A stretch of DNA of 64,000 bases from Amyelois transitella (Eukaryota; Arthropoda; Insecta; Lepidoptera; Pyralidae), in NCBI RefSeq assembly GCF_032362555.1, contig NC_083517.1:2252001-2316000 (forward strand). Direction: 5' to 3'. Under the pieces are notes generated by a model, which ran no database searches, was not told where the DNA came from, and saw nothing but the letters and a program-made list of their open reading frames with translations. This document shows positions 11,096 to 23,000 of the stretch, in pieces. How positions within the stretch are numbered: the first letter of the stretch is position 1; every line of letters starts with the position of its first letter. A program made the position numbers and the translations under genes.

Positions 11096-12308
11096 CACTT
11101 CGAAAGTAAAAAAAAAAAAAAAATGGTTGCGTGGGTCTGGTCACGATCCAATACGGGTGAGGTTCCCTTGCAAAGGTTCGTCGAGGGGAGGGTCAGACAG
11201 GAGTCGCTTCGTATAAGAAACTGACTTTGAGAGGTGAGAACGCAACCGCTTCCTAAGCTTATTAGCCTTTCCCTTAGTCGCCATTTATAACATCCACGGG
11301 AAAGATATGGAGTCATCCTATTCTAAATAGCCGGCAACCTTAAGTAGGCACATTATATTAATACATACATTTTATGAAGCGCAACTTATTTATTATTGTT
11401 TTACTTAGTTTTCAGTGGTTACCCAAAATTATTTATTCGGAATGAACCTACTAAGGTAAACAATATTGTAGTAACACCTATTTAAATAATAAATTTTTTT
11501 TCATTGAACGTGCTGAACGTTCGAATTTCTTTTCTATTCGAATCTCCACTGTTTGGCTCTGTCTACGCCGTAGTAGTAGTCGTTTTATAGGTATGTATAT
11601 ATAAATAATATAATAAACACACTGATATGATAACATCGCTTCGGAAGGTCGGCCTAATAAAGATAAACAGATAAATCTGACTGTTTTTAATATCATAACG
11701 CACACCGCATACACACAGCCACGATTCATTTTTATGGATTTGATAATGATAACATTCTGTCCAAAAAAAGTACAGTGCGTATATAATAATAGCCAGGGCT
11801 ATTCTGCGATGACGTAATGACCGCTGGAGCCAGTGGCCCACGGTACGGCCATTTAGTGTGACGTGTTATTTATGTGCCAGTAGTCGGATTAAAAACAAAA
11901 GGTTATTAGAGTGTTAACTGTTCCAGGTTCAAACGTCAATTGATGGCACGGATTTTTCGAGTGATACATTATGTGCCAGTAACGCAATTTAAAAAAGTTA
12001 AACTTGTTAGTTCAGTGTTGAGTGTTCCAGGTTTAAATATTGATGAAGTGTAATTTGATTTAAAGGGCAACACTCGTATTGTTTGAAGCTTATTTTTGTT
12101 TTGTATTTTGGTAGGTATTTGACGGTTAATTAATAAAATTAAGCACCAATAAGTTAGTACAACATTTAAAGAGTTACTTTAGTTTAATCTGAACCCCAAT
12201 AACACTACCCAACAAAATTGAAGTTAAGGAGAGCAACAGAGACCAGAGTATGATATTCTAGGTAAAACGACCACGCTTAATTCGAATCTGAGCTTAGAAT
12301 TTTGCCTA

Positions 12309-14373
12309 GACGTCAGGTTTTTTTTTTTTTTTTTTCTTTATTAATTGTACAATTTGTTACAGAAAAAATAAAAAACCGAGATATAAAATAGCAAGAAATC
12401 ATTGTAATTAATAAAAAATAAACACATAAAATTATTAATAATGTATATAATCTATTCTAAAGTTGTTTTTCCCTTTGAATGTGGAGATTTTCTTTTATAT
12501 TCGCAATCTGATTCTCTTGTAAGGAACCAACAGTAATCGCCCATCATTGCGGAGTCCCATCGACCCTGATATCTTTTTTCCATCGTAAGAATGTCTTGAT
12601 GAAATCTTTCACCCATCTCATCACTCACAGCTCCCAAATTTTCGGGGAAGAAACTTAGATGTGAGTGCAAAAAATGAATTTTCAGCGACATTCTACAGCC
12701 CATTTTTTGGTAGCTTTTCAGCAGATTTTCTATAAGTTCTTTATAGTTTTCTGCTTTTCTATTCCCTAAGAAGTTTGTGACCACATTTTGAAATGACTTC
12801 CAAGCTTGTAATTCGGTGTCATTTAACTTTTTCTCGAAGTCTTCATCTTTCATCAGTTTTCTTATTTGCGGACCCACAAAAATACCCTCTTTCAGTTTAG
12901 CGTCACTCAATTTAGGAAAAACGCTTTTTAAATATAGAAAAGCAGTACTTTCTTTGTTCAGAGCTTTTACAAAATTTTTTATTAGTCCCAACTTGATATG
13001 AAGAGGGGGCAGAAGAACATTTTTGGGATCAACAAGTGGCACAAATTTTATATTTTCTTTTCCTGGTTCAAAAGAATCTCTATTAGGCCATTCTTTGACA
13101 ATGTAATGCTTTTGAGTTGCTCTGCTGTCCCAGAGACAAAGGAAGCAACAAAATTTGGTAAAACCTCCCTGAAGACCCAGTAACAAAGCTATGACCTTTA
13201 AATCTCCACATAGCTGCCATTTATAACGATCATAGTTTATAGATCTAAGGATAAGGGACATATTTTCGTAAGTTTCCTTCATATTATAAGCGTAAGCTAC
13301 AGGAATCGATGGTTTTGTATTTCCGTTGTGCAACAAAACCGCCTTAAGACTCGATTTAGAGGAATCTATAAACAATCTCCACTCATTGGGCTGATGAGAA
13401 ATATTTAAATTTTCTATTAGTTTATCTGGATCTGTACAAAAGCAGACATTGTTTTCAGAAGTAAACAACGTAGACAAATGTTTGTTACGATCTCTAAACA
13501 CACTTATTTTTGTTTCTTTTGCTAATAAATTCCATTGTTGTAACCTGGAGCCCAAAAGTTCAGCGTTTTCTTTTGTAAGGTTAAGGTCTCGGGCTAAATC
13601 GTTAAGTTCAGCTTGATTTATCAAGTGGGGTTCATTAGTACTTATCACAAAATTTGGATCAAATGCTGAAGGTGCACTACTGATACAATCTGCACTAGTG
13701 GAAGCAATATCGAGTGGTGGAACCGGTATTGGAAATTCTTGGCCATGCGGAACAGGTCTTGTAGATGAAGAAGTATCAGGATAGACAATATTGATTTTCG
13801 TCTTCCTGGAATGTCCACTGGTCTTAGTTAAGCAAAAGTAGCAGTCCAAGCTGTGATCAGTAGGCTCACGCCACATCATTGGCATTGCAAACGGCATCGA
13901 AGAACGCTTGCCAGTCATCCATTTTCTCAGACTAGCAACACAAGTAATGCAGCAAATATGAGGAGCCCATTTTTTATTTTGGTGACCAATTGTAAAACCG
14001 AAATACGCTTCGTACATCACTTTAACATTCTCACTTACTGGTCTCCTTTGAGTTACGGGTGTAAAATTGCCACAAATGAAGCAAAACGTATCAGGGGAAT
14101 TCACACAACTTATTTTATCAGAATTTTCACTCATTTTAATAACAAATTTTAAATATAACCAAGTTATTACAGAAAATACGCAAAGCCAGTATTTGTTGTG
14201 TAGTAGTGTCATAAGAAAAATAAAGATACCCTCATTTTATACTTGTCTATCTATCATATCATATGAATTATAAAGATACCCTCAAATAAATAGTTGACTA
14301 TCATCTACATTTTTATCTTAGCCTGTATGCGGGTAAATTATAAAAAAATATATTTAAAAAAAAACCAGACGTC
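12309..14373 (-). mobile_element. TIR-bounded DNA transposon candidate carrying the 560-aa ORF
   Basis: The left end reads GACGTCAGGTTTTTTT and the right end, reverse-complemented, GACGTCTGGTTTTTTT: one mismatch in 16, continuing into T/A runs. Both ends are flanked by TA (12307-12308 and 14374-14375), or by CTAG if the whole palindrome is counted, so the target duplication is TA or CTAG. The only ORF fills most of the 2065 bp. An alternative reading, with ATTTTG on both sides as a 6-bp duplication, needs unequal TIR starts and is less tidy. Confidence 0.6.
12452..14134 (-). CDS. Intact 560-aa ORF of a multicopy transposon-like protein family (putative RNase-H-fold transposase)
   Basis: One uninterrupted frame. 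The start at MSENSDKISC is preferred over an ORF start 26 codons upstream, whose leader looks spurious. The N-terminus has Cys pairs (CFIC, CCITC, then CYFC) spaced like a zinc-binding DNA-recognition module. The centre has LFIDSSKSSLKAVLL (Asp257), CGDLKVIALLLG (Asp311) and FCCFLCLWD; near the C-terminus are FLHSHLSFFPENLG and SDEMGERFHQDI (Glu509). An Asp strand with a basic hairpin, a second Asp and a late Glu is the pattern of an RNase-H-like DDE nuclease; that assignment is inference. I recall closely similar uncharacterised proteins in many copies in arthropods and Hydra. It lies inside matching terminal inverted repeats at 12309 and 14373. No stop or frameshift is seen. Confidence 0.7.
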   Translation of the reverse strand: MSENSDKISCVNSPDTFCFICGNFTPVTQRRPVSENVKVMYEAYFGFTIGHQNKKWAPHICCITCVASLRKWMTGKRSSMPFAMPMMWREPTDHSLDCYFCLTKTSGHSRKTKINIVYPDTSSSTRPVPHGQEFPIPVPPLDIASTSADCISSAPSAFDPNFVISTNEPHLINQAELNDLARDLNLTKENAELLGSRLQQWNLLAKETKISVFRDRNKHLSTLFTSENNVCFCTDPDKLIENLNISHQPNEWRLFIDSSKSSLKAVLLHNGNTKPSIPVAYAYNMKETYENMSLILRSINYDRYKWQLCGDLKVIALLLGLQGGFTKFCCFLCLWDSRATQKHYIVKEWPNRDSFEPGKENIKFVPLVDPKNVLLPPLHIKLGLIKNFVKALNKESTAFLYLKSVFPKLSDAKLKEGIFVGPQIRKLMKDEDFEKKLNDTELQAWKSFQNVVTNFLGNRKAENYKELIENLLKSYQKMGCRMSLKIHFLHSHLSFFPENLGAVSDEMGERFHQDILTMEKRYQGRWDSAMMGDYCWFLTRESDCEYKRKSPHSKGKTTLE

Positions 14374-16841
14374 TAGACAGATTTTGGTAAGCATATTTGT
14401 AATCAGTAATGCTAGTGCTACATCGTGATATAGGTCAGTGTTCTGTTGCCCGAACCTTGTAGACTAGTGTAATTAGATAAACTTATTCACCTGATTTTTA
14501 TGTTATCTGTCTGTTTGCTTTTGTCTTCTCCGTAAGCAATAGAGACGTGATGATGCGCGTGTTATACTTATATTATTTTATGAATATATTCTACATATTT
14601 GCGATGTAAAATTAAGGCGTAGAAAATGTTTTGTTAATCAAAGGTTTTTGTTTGCTTAAACAATTATTAATTAATTTCGGCGTGATGGTCTACGAAAAAG
14701 ACTTTAAGGGAAATTTCAAATGCTCACGGCCTTGATTAGGCGTTGATAAGTCTATTATCAATTTTTCAAACTGATAGTTGAATTAAACATCATAATAACC
14801 TGAAGTTACATAAGCAAAAAAAGGATAGAGGGATAAAGACGTAATAATATGTATGTATGTGTAAAATGACATGAATGTAATTATTTTTTAAAAAGATACA
14901 AGGTATCACTTAATGAGGAAAAATTTTGTACGTAGTCACTTCCTATTTCTAACATTATACCTTAAAGAAATATGTCTGTCTGTTACGCGTTAACTGTTAT
15001 TAACCACCTCTTTTTGGAGGCAGGTCTTTTTTGTTATTAGATGATGCTATTAGACAGTTTAGATGTGACCTTGATTAAAGCAACAATTATAATTAAAGAT
15101 GGTACAGAAATGTTACCTCGTAATACAATAAGTAGTAGTAATATTGATTTGTCGTAGCGTAGCAGTTTATACGCGTAAAATTTAAAAAAAATCTCCTAGC
15201 CATTTTACGGCCAAGTTTCTTCCTCCTGGCTTTAGTCCAGGTTGAATACTCATCACTTTAGAGAGCAGCTCGGGGTATGCCTTCGGCCATGGATCCAGGA
15301 TTGGGTGAGTCAGGTTTCTAAACGAAACGACTCCCATCTGACCTCCGCGATCTTCTCGGGAGGGGACTTAACCTATATTGGATCGATCACGGCAACACAT
15401 CCAGTTGCCTGAATGTGCAGGTTTATTAATGATGTTTTCCCTCACCGTAGAGCATCGGTTAGTATTCAAACTAATGTCTAACTTTGGTACATGGTCGAGG
15501 TGGAATCTTATGCCATTAGTATGTTGTAATCCATTCCTTTTCTACTTATATTATAAATGCGAAAGTTAACTTAAGTAATATTATAAAATAAAAGAAAACT
15601 ACTGAATGGGATTTCATGAAATTTTGCACATAATAACATAGCTTAGACTTACAATAACATAATAAGTAATTTTAATAAAAATCCTGTTGCTCTGTTCACG
15701 TGGACGAAGTCGCGGGCAACAGCTATAGTTACCTAAAAAAAAAATTTGTGCCTTATCATAGTCGCTAGGAGGAAAAAAGTAACGCTAGTATCATTTAACT
15801 TGGTAGCTCTTTTTATGTAGTGTCATATCTGTAGTTTTATAATTTGTATTGTTCAGTTCAGTATAATGGTTCAGTCACCTCCATCCACGGTAATTGAGTT
15901 ACATATGTATGTAATGAGTTTTACATTCTAACAGACTTATGTTGATATATGACGTCACCAATTGCGGAACATAAGATTTGTTTTAACCTATTTGCTTTCT
16001 ACGATGTATCTATTTTTAGTATATCATCTAGCTAGTAACCTACTATAGATTTGCTGTTGTAGACTTCAAATCTCTGAGTATAATGTAAGTGATACTTCAT
16101 ATCTCTCTCTTATCTTTGCTTGTTCCCTTAAGTAGGAAAGAGGGGAGGAAAATGTCGAAAAGCGAACCTTGGGCCCGAAGGATGGCGGTGGGAGCTAGGT
16201 GATACGAGTACCCTCATTATTATCTTGCATAGTCCCAAACATGCCATAACTCTCTGGAGAGGAGTCCGATTTTTCGTTCCGTCCGAGATTTCGATTTTGA
16301 CCAAGACCCTGGATTGTACAACATGAATGGGTAAGACAGGTTTTTACAATCCCGCCTGACCTCCGTAGGGTAGATAATTACCCATAATGCATCACAGTTT
16401 CACATCATTACCTGAATAAGTTGTAGTTTTCTCATGCTGTTTTCTCTTATCGATTGTCGGCCAACAATTAAAATAATGTAAGTACTTCTTATTCCTAAAT
16501 TTAAGAGCTAACTCTTTTCGATGGAGTTAAGTGGAGCGTCCTCCATTAATTTTTTTTCTCTGCATTTTTTTTTGTTAGTAGTGATGATGCGTTTACTATT
16601 TATTTTACTCTTGGTCTTCGTCTTCCTTATATAAATACAAAACTCTGAAAAGAACTATTGTTACATAGCTTGGTAATTACAGAAATTGTGCATCAAGCAA
16701 GTACCTTAACCATTTCAATCACCGAAGCTCTCCAACTACATTCTCTTCTTTCTGCATCTTTTTCAATTGTAGTCTTTATTAATAAATTAAAAGCCTAAAA
16801 CTCGTAATTTGACTATTTCCAGATGAGGTGACATAACCCCA
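14374..16841. other. Spacer upstream of the carboxylesterase gene
   Basis: Contains repeat relics at 15219-15500, 15590-15735 and 16225-16400. The rest is plain AT-rich DNA; a 5'UTR exon and promoter of the esterase probably lie here but cannot be placed. Confidence 0.45.
15219..15500 (-). repeat. Interspersed repeat with GGATCGATC / CTTTAGTCC landmarks
   Basis: TTCCTCCTGGCTTTAGTCC, GATCCAGGATTGGGTGAGTC, CTCCCATCTGACCTCCG, ATTGGATCGATCACGG. It is the inverse of 26680-26995. Decayed relatives lie at 11125-11240, 16225-16400, 27385-27480, 52415-52515 and 62120-62245. Confidence 0.6.
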
Positions 16842-19350
16842 ATGGGTTGTAAGAAGTGGTTGGTTCTCTGGTCGCTGTGGGCTGCGCGGCTGGTGCGGCA
16901 GCCGACGGAGCCGCTGCAGGTCAGCGCTGGCTGGCTCCGAGGATCCATAGCAAATGACGGTTCCCATGAGGTCTACTATGGTATACCGTATGCGACCGTT
17001 CGGGGACGGTTTCAGGTTAGAATAGTTTCAGTTTGTGTTGCGGTATTGATTGTGTTCTTGTCACTGAAAGTAACAGGTCTCGCGGTTTGTGTGTGATTTA
17101 CTCTTTTCATGTATATTCGATGATTACGGGTACTCCTACCTTTTTTAAGACATTCGAAATTTGGTCCTAGACGATGACGAGCATGGCTACAGATCTATAG
17201 GTAATTTAACAAATTACGAGAGGCTTACTCTAAACTTTTTAAATTTAGAATAAAATACTGTTTCGGACGTCTGCTGAACGTGTTTTTCTTTCTTTTTTTT
17301 AGCTTTTTCTCCTCATGGCTGATGTTTTCCTATAGACTTCTCAGTATCCGCGTGGTTTTTGCTCAAGATATAATTTAAATGTCGTTGGATTTTCATGACC
17401 GATGTTCTTTTTCCAGGCACCGGGTCCTGAACCAGTGTGGGATGATGTATATGAAGCTATCAATGAGAATGTTCGTTGTCGCCAACGTAAGAACGAAAAA
17501 TCTGATGAAATGATAGGCGTTGACAATTGCCTTATAATCAATGTGTATAAACCACTGAATGTTGAAGATAAACCCTTAGCTGTCATGGTGTTCATACACG
17601 GTGGTGCATTCTTCCAAGGATCCGCATCACCTTTCATGTATGGTCCACAGTATTTAATAAAGAAGGGGGTTATTTTAGTAACCTTGACTTATAGGCTTAA
17701 CTTGCAAGGATTCCTCTGTTTGCGGACAAAAGAAGCCCCAGGTAATGCTGGAATGAAAGATCAAGTGGCTGCTTTGAGATGGATTCAACGAAATATTAAG
17801 GCGTTTGGAGGAGATCCCGATAATATTACGATATTCGGAGAGAGTGCTGGAGCGGCTTCGGTCTCATTCTTAGTACTTTCACCGATGGCAAAAGGTCTAT
17901 TCCACAAAGCTATAACGCAAAGTGGATCCGCAATTTCGTCTTGGGCCTACCAGTTCAAACCGGTATACATGGCAAGTTTGCTTGCAAAAACTATGGGTTA
18001 CGAGACCCAAGACCCACATAAACTGTACAATTTTTTCATGCAGAAATCGAATACAGAACTTATTATTCCTAGAGTACCAAGAAAAAAGGGTGACACGGTC
18101 ATATCTGAGATATTATACACGCCATGCGTTGAAGATATTATAGAGGGAGAGGAGCCATTTCTGACAGAAATACCTTACGAAATATTATCTAAAGGAAATT
18201 TTAATAAAGTTCCCATGATAACAGGCATCAATGATGCAGAAGGTATTTTGTTTGCGGCTTTAGAAAACGAAACTACTATAGCAGAAATAAACTTTGTTGC
18301 TAGCCTTCCAAAAGATTTGGTTTTTCCATCTGAAGAGGAGAAACGGAAATACGGTGAAAGATTAAAGAGTATATACCTAGGTGATGAAGAAATTACAGAG
18401 AAAACTGTCTCAGGATGGATAACACTTGGCGGTGATGAATATTTCACTTATCCTATTTTAGAAGAAACTAATCTTATAGCTAAAGCTAGTGACACACCTG
18501 TGTACAACTACTTATTTGCTTATGATGGAAGAAGAAATTTGGCCAAGTTATTTTACAACAAATTCAAAAACATCCGCGGGGCAAGCCATGCAGACGAGCT
18601 GTTCTACATATTTTCATCTCATTGGATAGGATCTCTGATGGAGAATAAGATGATTGATACAATGACAACATTATGGACCAATTTTGCTAAATATGGGTAA
18701 GTTCTTTGATTTTTATAAAAAAAAATATATAAATTGTTTAATAACCACTAAACAATTTACATTTTTTTTATATAAAAATCTTCGATCTGTTTAATTTTAA
18801 AATTCAAAGAATAAATGGCGATTTAAAACCGATATAGACATGATTAAATTATTACCGAAATAATTAAATTTAATCAACTGTTCCCTATTAGATAAAATTA
18901 AAGAGATAGGTGCCTATATAAGTACTTATATGATAAAATATTTGATTAGTTATATCCATTACTATAATTTTTACCTTGTAATGTCATCATACAATATACA
19001 TATAAACTGTCATATATTTACTTTAAATCTCTCTATGTTTTCCCTAAATGTAAGAGCTTGTGTAAAGATTAAAAAAAAAATGTGCCTAGCTCCTAAAAGA
19101 TTTATTAGAGCAGGTATGCCGTACGCTATTTAAAATTAATATAATAATTATTTTTAAGAAAATTAATTTGGTTTCCAGGGACCCAACACCAGAAAACACC
19201 GATCCCCCAGTGAGATGGCCGCGCGTGAACCCCGCGGATCCACAAACACTGGTCATCAACACCACACTCTCAATACGACCAATGTGGGGAAGCGAGGCAT
19301 TGCAGTTTTGGCGGGAAATGTACTCTAAATATCGTAGGAAAGAACGATGA
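16842..19350 (+). CDS. Carboxylesterase (COE family, alpha/beta hydrolase), complete, three exons, 541 aa
   Basis: Exons: 16842-17015, 17417-18696 and 19179-19350, with GT-AG introns and an in-frame total of 1626 nt. The junction between exons 1 and 2 reads RGRFQ/APGPEPVW, the usual esterase sequence at that site. Catalytic features are all present: oxyanion-hole HGGAF (about residues 119-123), nucleophile elbow GESAG (Ser201), the acid in NDAEG (Glu333) and His449 in GASHADELFY. Length 541 aa is normal for insect carboxyl/choline esterases. These enzymes hydrolyse carboxylic esters, including lipids, pheromones, juvenile hormone or xenobiotics; the sequence does not say which. The N-terminus, MGCKKWLVLWSLWAARLV, is hydrophobic and may be a weak signal or anchor. 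An AG at 16821-16822 with an in-frame stop just after it suggests an upstream 5'UTR exon. The gene converges on gene A, with 737 bp between the stop codons. Confidence 0.9.
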
Positions 19351-19956
19351 GATTATTAGGCCAATATGATTAATTAATTATACTATTTAGTTTTAATTTC
19401 ATTGTCAGAGACATCAGCCATCTTTGTTTTCGAAATACCCGGAATGAAACGGAACACCCATTCGAAACACCCATGACTATGTTTATCGGAGATTATTGAT
19501 AAAATTGTAAATGTGAAAGTGTGTTTGTTCGCCGTCTTTCACCTCAAAACCTGACAAACTGACTGAACCGATCCCCAGGAAATTTTGCATTCATAAAAAA
19601 AATGCTTACATAACGCGTGGAGGTTGTGAAAAGTACCGAGAAGGACATAGGGTTCATTCAGACATGTTGTAGGTATAAATATTTATGCAATAAAAATTCT
19701 TGATCTTATAATTAGTCTAGCAACTCTAACGCACCTTTGTATGAAAACCGCAGACAAACAGGAAAAATTTTTTATAGTGAAAAAATAACTAACACAGTTT
19801 GGAGTAAAGGCGGATTTATTATATAAAAAAATCATAATTTATTCTTACTTAAATAATATAATTATTATTAATCATTTCTGAATAATGTGTACAATACACA
19901 GACCATAGATAATTATATCACGTTAATGTAATTCAAAAGCAATATCAAATTATCAA

Positions 19957-20077
19957 GACACTTTATAAATTATCGATTTTGATAGCAGAAGAAGTATGCA
20001 GGGATCGTGCCAAGTGGATAGATATACTCTCTGCCTACCCCTCCGGAAAGGAGGCGTGATCTACCTACGTATCTATG
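19957..20077 (+). mobile_element. RTE 3' fragment inserted at the end of gene A
   Basis: Positions from about 19985 match the RTE end (GAAGTATGCAGGGATCGTG, then GGAGGCGTGAT). The 14-bp sequence TATCAAATTATCAA occurs on both sides (19943-19956 and 20078-20091) as a target duplication; the right copy contains the gene A stop codon. The first 28 bp of the insert are not RTE and may be filler. Confidence 0.6.
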
Positions 20078-20087
20078 TATCAAATTA

Positions 20088-23000
20088 TCAACTATCATTT
20101 TTTGTGTTAATTTTATCATCTATCCTTGCTGTACCATTTTTTTCAGGATGTTCAATAACCGGTTTTTGTTTCTTGATGCCTGAAATAAAAATAAATAAAT
20201 TAAAAGACATGTTGTGAAAAAGAAAATTTATGTTCTGAAAAAATAAATCTAAGACTGACAGTCTTGAATGCGACGAATTTAGCGCCGTCTACAAAAGAAT
20301 AAGAGATTTTCGCAAATCCCACGGAAATATAGTTTTTGGCGAGACGAAAGGTACTATGTCCTTTTCCGGACTCCTAATTATATATACGTGATATTTCAAA
20401 AAGATTAATTCAGTAGATAACTCGTGAAGAGGTAACACATAAATAAACTTATTTTTGCATTAAGTTTTTACTTTTGCTTTTTAGTTGGAATTATACTTAC
20501 CATTAACAAACAAACAAACTTACTTTCGCAATTATGATATGCATACATACATATGGTCACGTCTATATCCCTTGCGGGGTAGACAGAGCCAACAGTCTTG
20601 AAAAGACTGAATGGCCACGTTCAGCTATTTGGCTTAATGATAGAATTGAGATATAAATAGTGACAGGTCGCTAGCCCATCGCCTAAAAAAAGAATTATAC
20701 ATGATTTTCCTTAATTATTTTAAGGCATGTACAATATGTGTTATAAATTTCCTGTTATGTTATGTTATTTATGAGCAAGGAAGCATATACAATAATTAGG
20801 ATAATTGCGTCTTTTATAAATATAACTTATATTTTTTCTATCACTCGTTTATCTCGTACTATAAAGATTGACCCCTAAGCGCCAGCTCTCCAAACGTCCG
20901 ATTGAATACGTGCTTCACTTAAAATACTGGACGATTTCGTACAAAATTCCTGTGTATCGACTATCGTGTTTTGCACCGAACATTTATAAATATCTTTCAA
21001 TTTATTTTTCAACGTCTGCGATACTTTTTCATGAATTGGGATATTTTGTAGATACGTGTGGTGAGTAGTTGTTACATTTTTACCTCCGACCAAAAAGGAT
21101 TGTTACAAGTTTGACGTGTCAGTCCATATATAGCTCATTGCTTTACATATATACATACATACATATAGTCACGTCCATATCCCATGCGGGGTAGACAGAG
21201 CCAACAGTCTTGAAGACTAAATGGCCACATTCAGCTATTTGGCTTAATGATAGAATTGAGATTCAAATAGTGACAGGTTGCTAGCCCATCGCCTAAAAAA
21301 ATAATGCCAAGTTTGTAAGCCTATCCCTTAGTCGCTTTTTACGACATCCATAGGAAAGAGATAGAGTGATAGGGAACCACACGGGTATAATATGAGTTGG
21401 GATTATACGTACCATCACCTAACATCAACTTGAATAGCACAGAAAACGGGGCATCTATCAGCAGGCAGGCAACGAACGACACAATGAATGTGAACGCTAT
21501 GTACGCTAATGATTTGAAGGCCTGAAATAAAGAAATTAATAGAATATAATAGAATAGATTTATTTTCAAAATTGGATACAAGGTATCACTTATTGACATC
21601 ATCATCACATCACTTAAATCTAATCATAACTACTACCGCTTCCAAAGCGCATGTGTAGAAGAAGCGGCGGAACAAACTACACTGCAACATTTCATTCCCT
21701 TTGCAGGGGAATCTAAACCATCACGGTTATACTTTCAGTTGTCTGAATATGCTAATTTCCTCACGACGTTTTCCTGCGCCATGACAGTATCGGTACGCAA
21801 TCAAACTAATGTACAAACCAGAAAAGAGATATCGGTACATTGTCGAGCTAAGATTAGAACCTATGTCTTGATGCGCGAATTCACAATCCACAGAGTTATG
21901 TGCACGCACGCAAAAATCTTTTGATTATATACATACATATAGTCACGTCTATATCCCTTGCGGGGAAGACAGAGCCAACAGTCTTGAAAGACTTAAAGGC
22001 CACGTGCAAATGTACGGCTTGTTAATGTAATTGAGATTCAAATAATGACAGGTTGCTAGCCCATAGCCTTCAAGAAGTATCTCAAGTTTATTAGCCCTTA
22101 GTTGCCTTTTACGAAATACATCGTTATATACGCTTAGGCATTTGATAATTGACTATTCTTTAAAAAAAAAAACAAAGCGTCTGTCACTTACATAAGCGGG
22201 AACTGAGAAAAACACGGGTGCTACTAGAGTAGAATTGATGGTGAACTGGAATGGGTAGTGAAGTAGAAACATCGCGTAAGACAGACGAGCCGGCAGCTTC
22301 CACACGTCTAAACTCAAAAACCAATTGATTGGACCTGCAAACAATTTGATAGGAGAAACATAAAATAAATAAAAGCAAAATTTAAGAAGTAACATTGGTG
22401 ATCAAATTGAAAACATTTCTCAAAGAAAAAGTATTAAGGGGTGTCAAGACGAAGTGAGCACAATATTGGAGAAATTAGTTTCAACGGTTTTTTACACATA
22501 ATATATAAGATATAATATATATAGTTGTAAATGGCTAACTCTCTATTATTTTTAGTGACAAAAAAGAATACCTATAGTTGTCCGCTCCCGAATCTTTTTT
22601 GATTTTATACATATACATACATACATATGGTCACGTCTATATCCCTTGCGGGGCAGACAGAGCCAACAGTCTTGAAAATACTGAATGGCCACGTTCAGCT
22701 ATTTTTCTTAATGACAGAATTGAGATTCAAATAGTGACAGGTTGCTAGCCCATCGCCTAAAAAATAATCCCAAGTTTGTAAGCCTATACCTTAGTCGCCT
22801 TTTACGACATCCATTGGAAAGAGATGGTGTGGTCCTATTCTTTTTTTGTATTAGTGCCGGGAACCACACATTTTATAAGCTTTGTAAAAGACAATTAATT
22901 GTACGTAAAAGTTTCCAGCAACCAAATAGACATTAAAGTAGATTGTTTTTGTATAATTACCTGCATAACCATGCACACATGCTAGAATGATCCATCCCAA

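Larger units (their letters stand above)
9901..12308. other. Gene-free spacer with repeat remnants
   Basis: Apart from the repeats at 10508-10700, 10878-11095 and 11125-11330, I see no coding sequence or RNA gene. Frames at 11478-11841 are AT-rich and not conserved in composition. Confidence 0.5.

Noticed and set aside
12816-14273. Plus-strand ORFs opposite the 560-aa transposon protein
   Set aside because: They are shadows of the long minus-strand ORF.
12300-14388. ATTTTG on both sides of the 12309-14373 element as a 6-bp target duplication
   Set aside because: It would require TIRs starting 2-3 bases apart on the two sides; TA or CTAG next to matching ends is simpler. Kept as a possibility.
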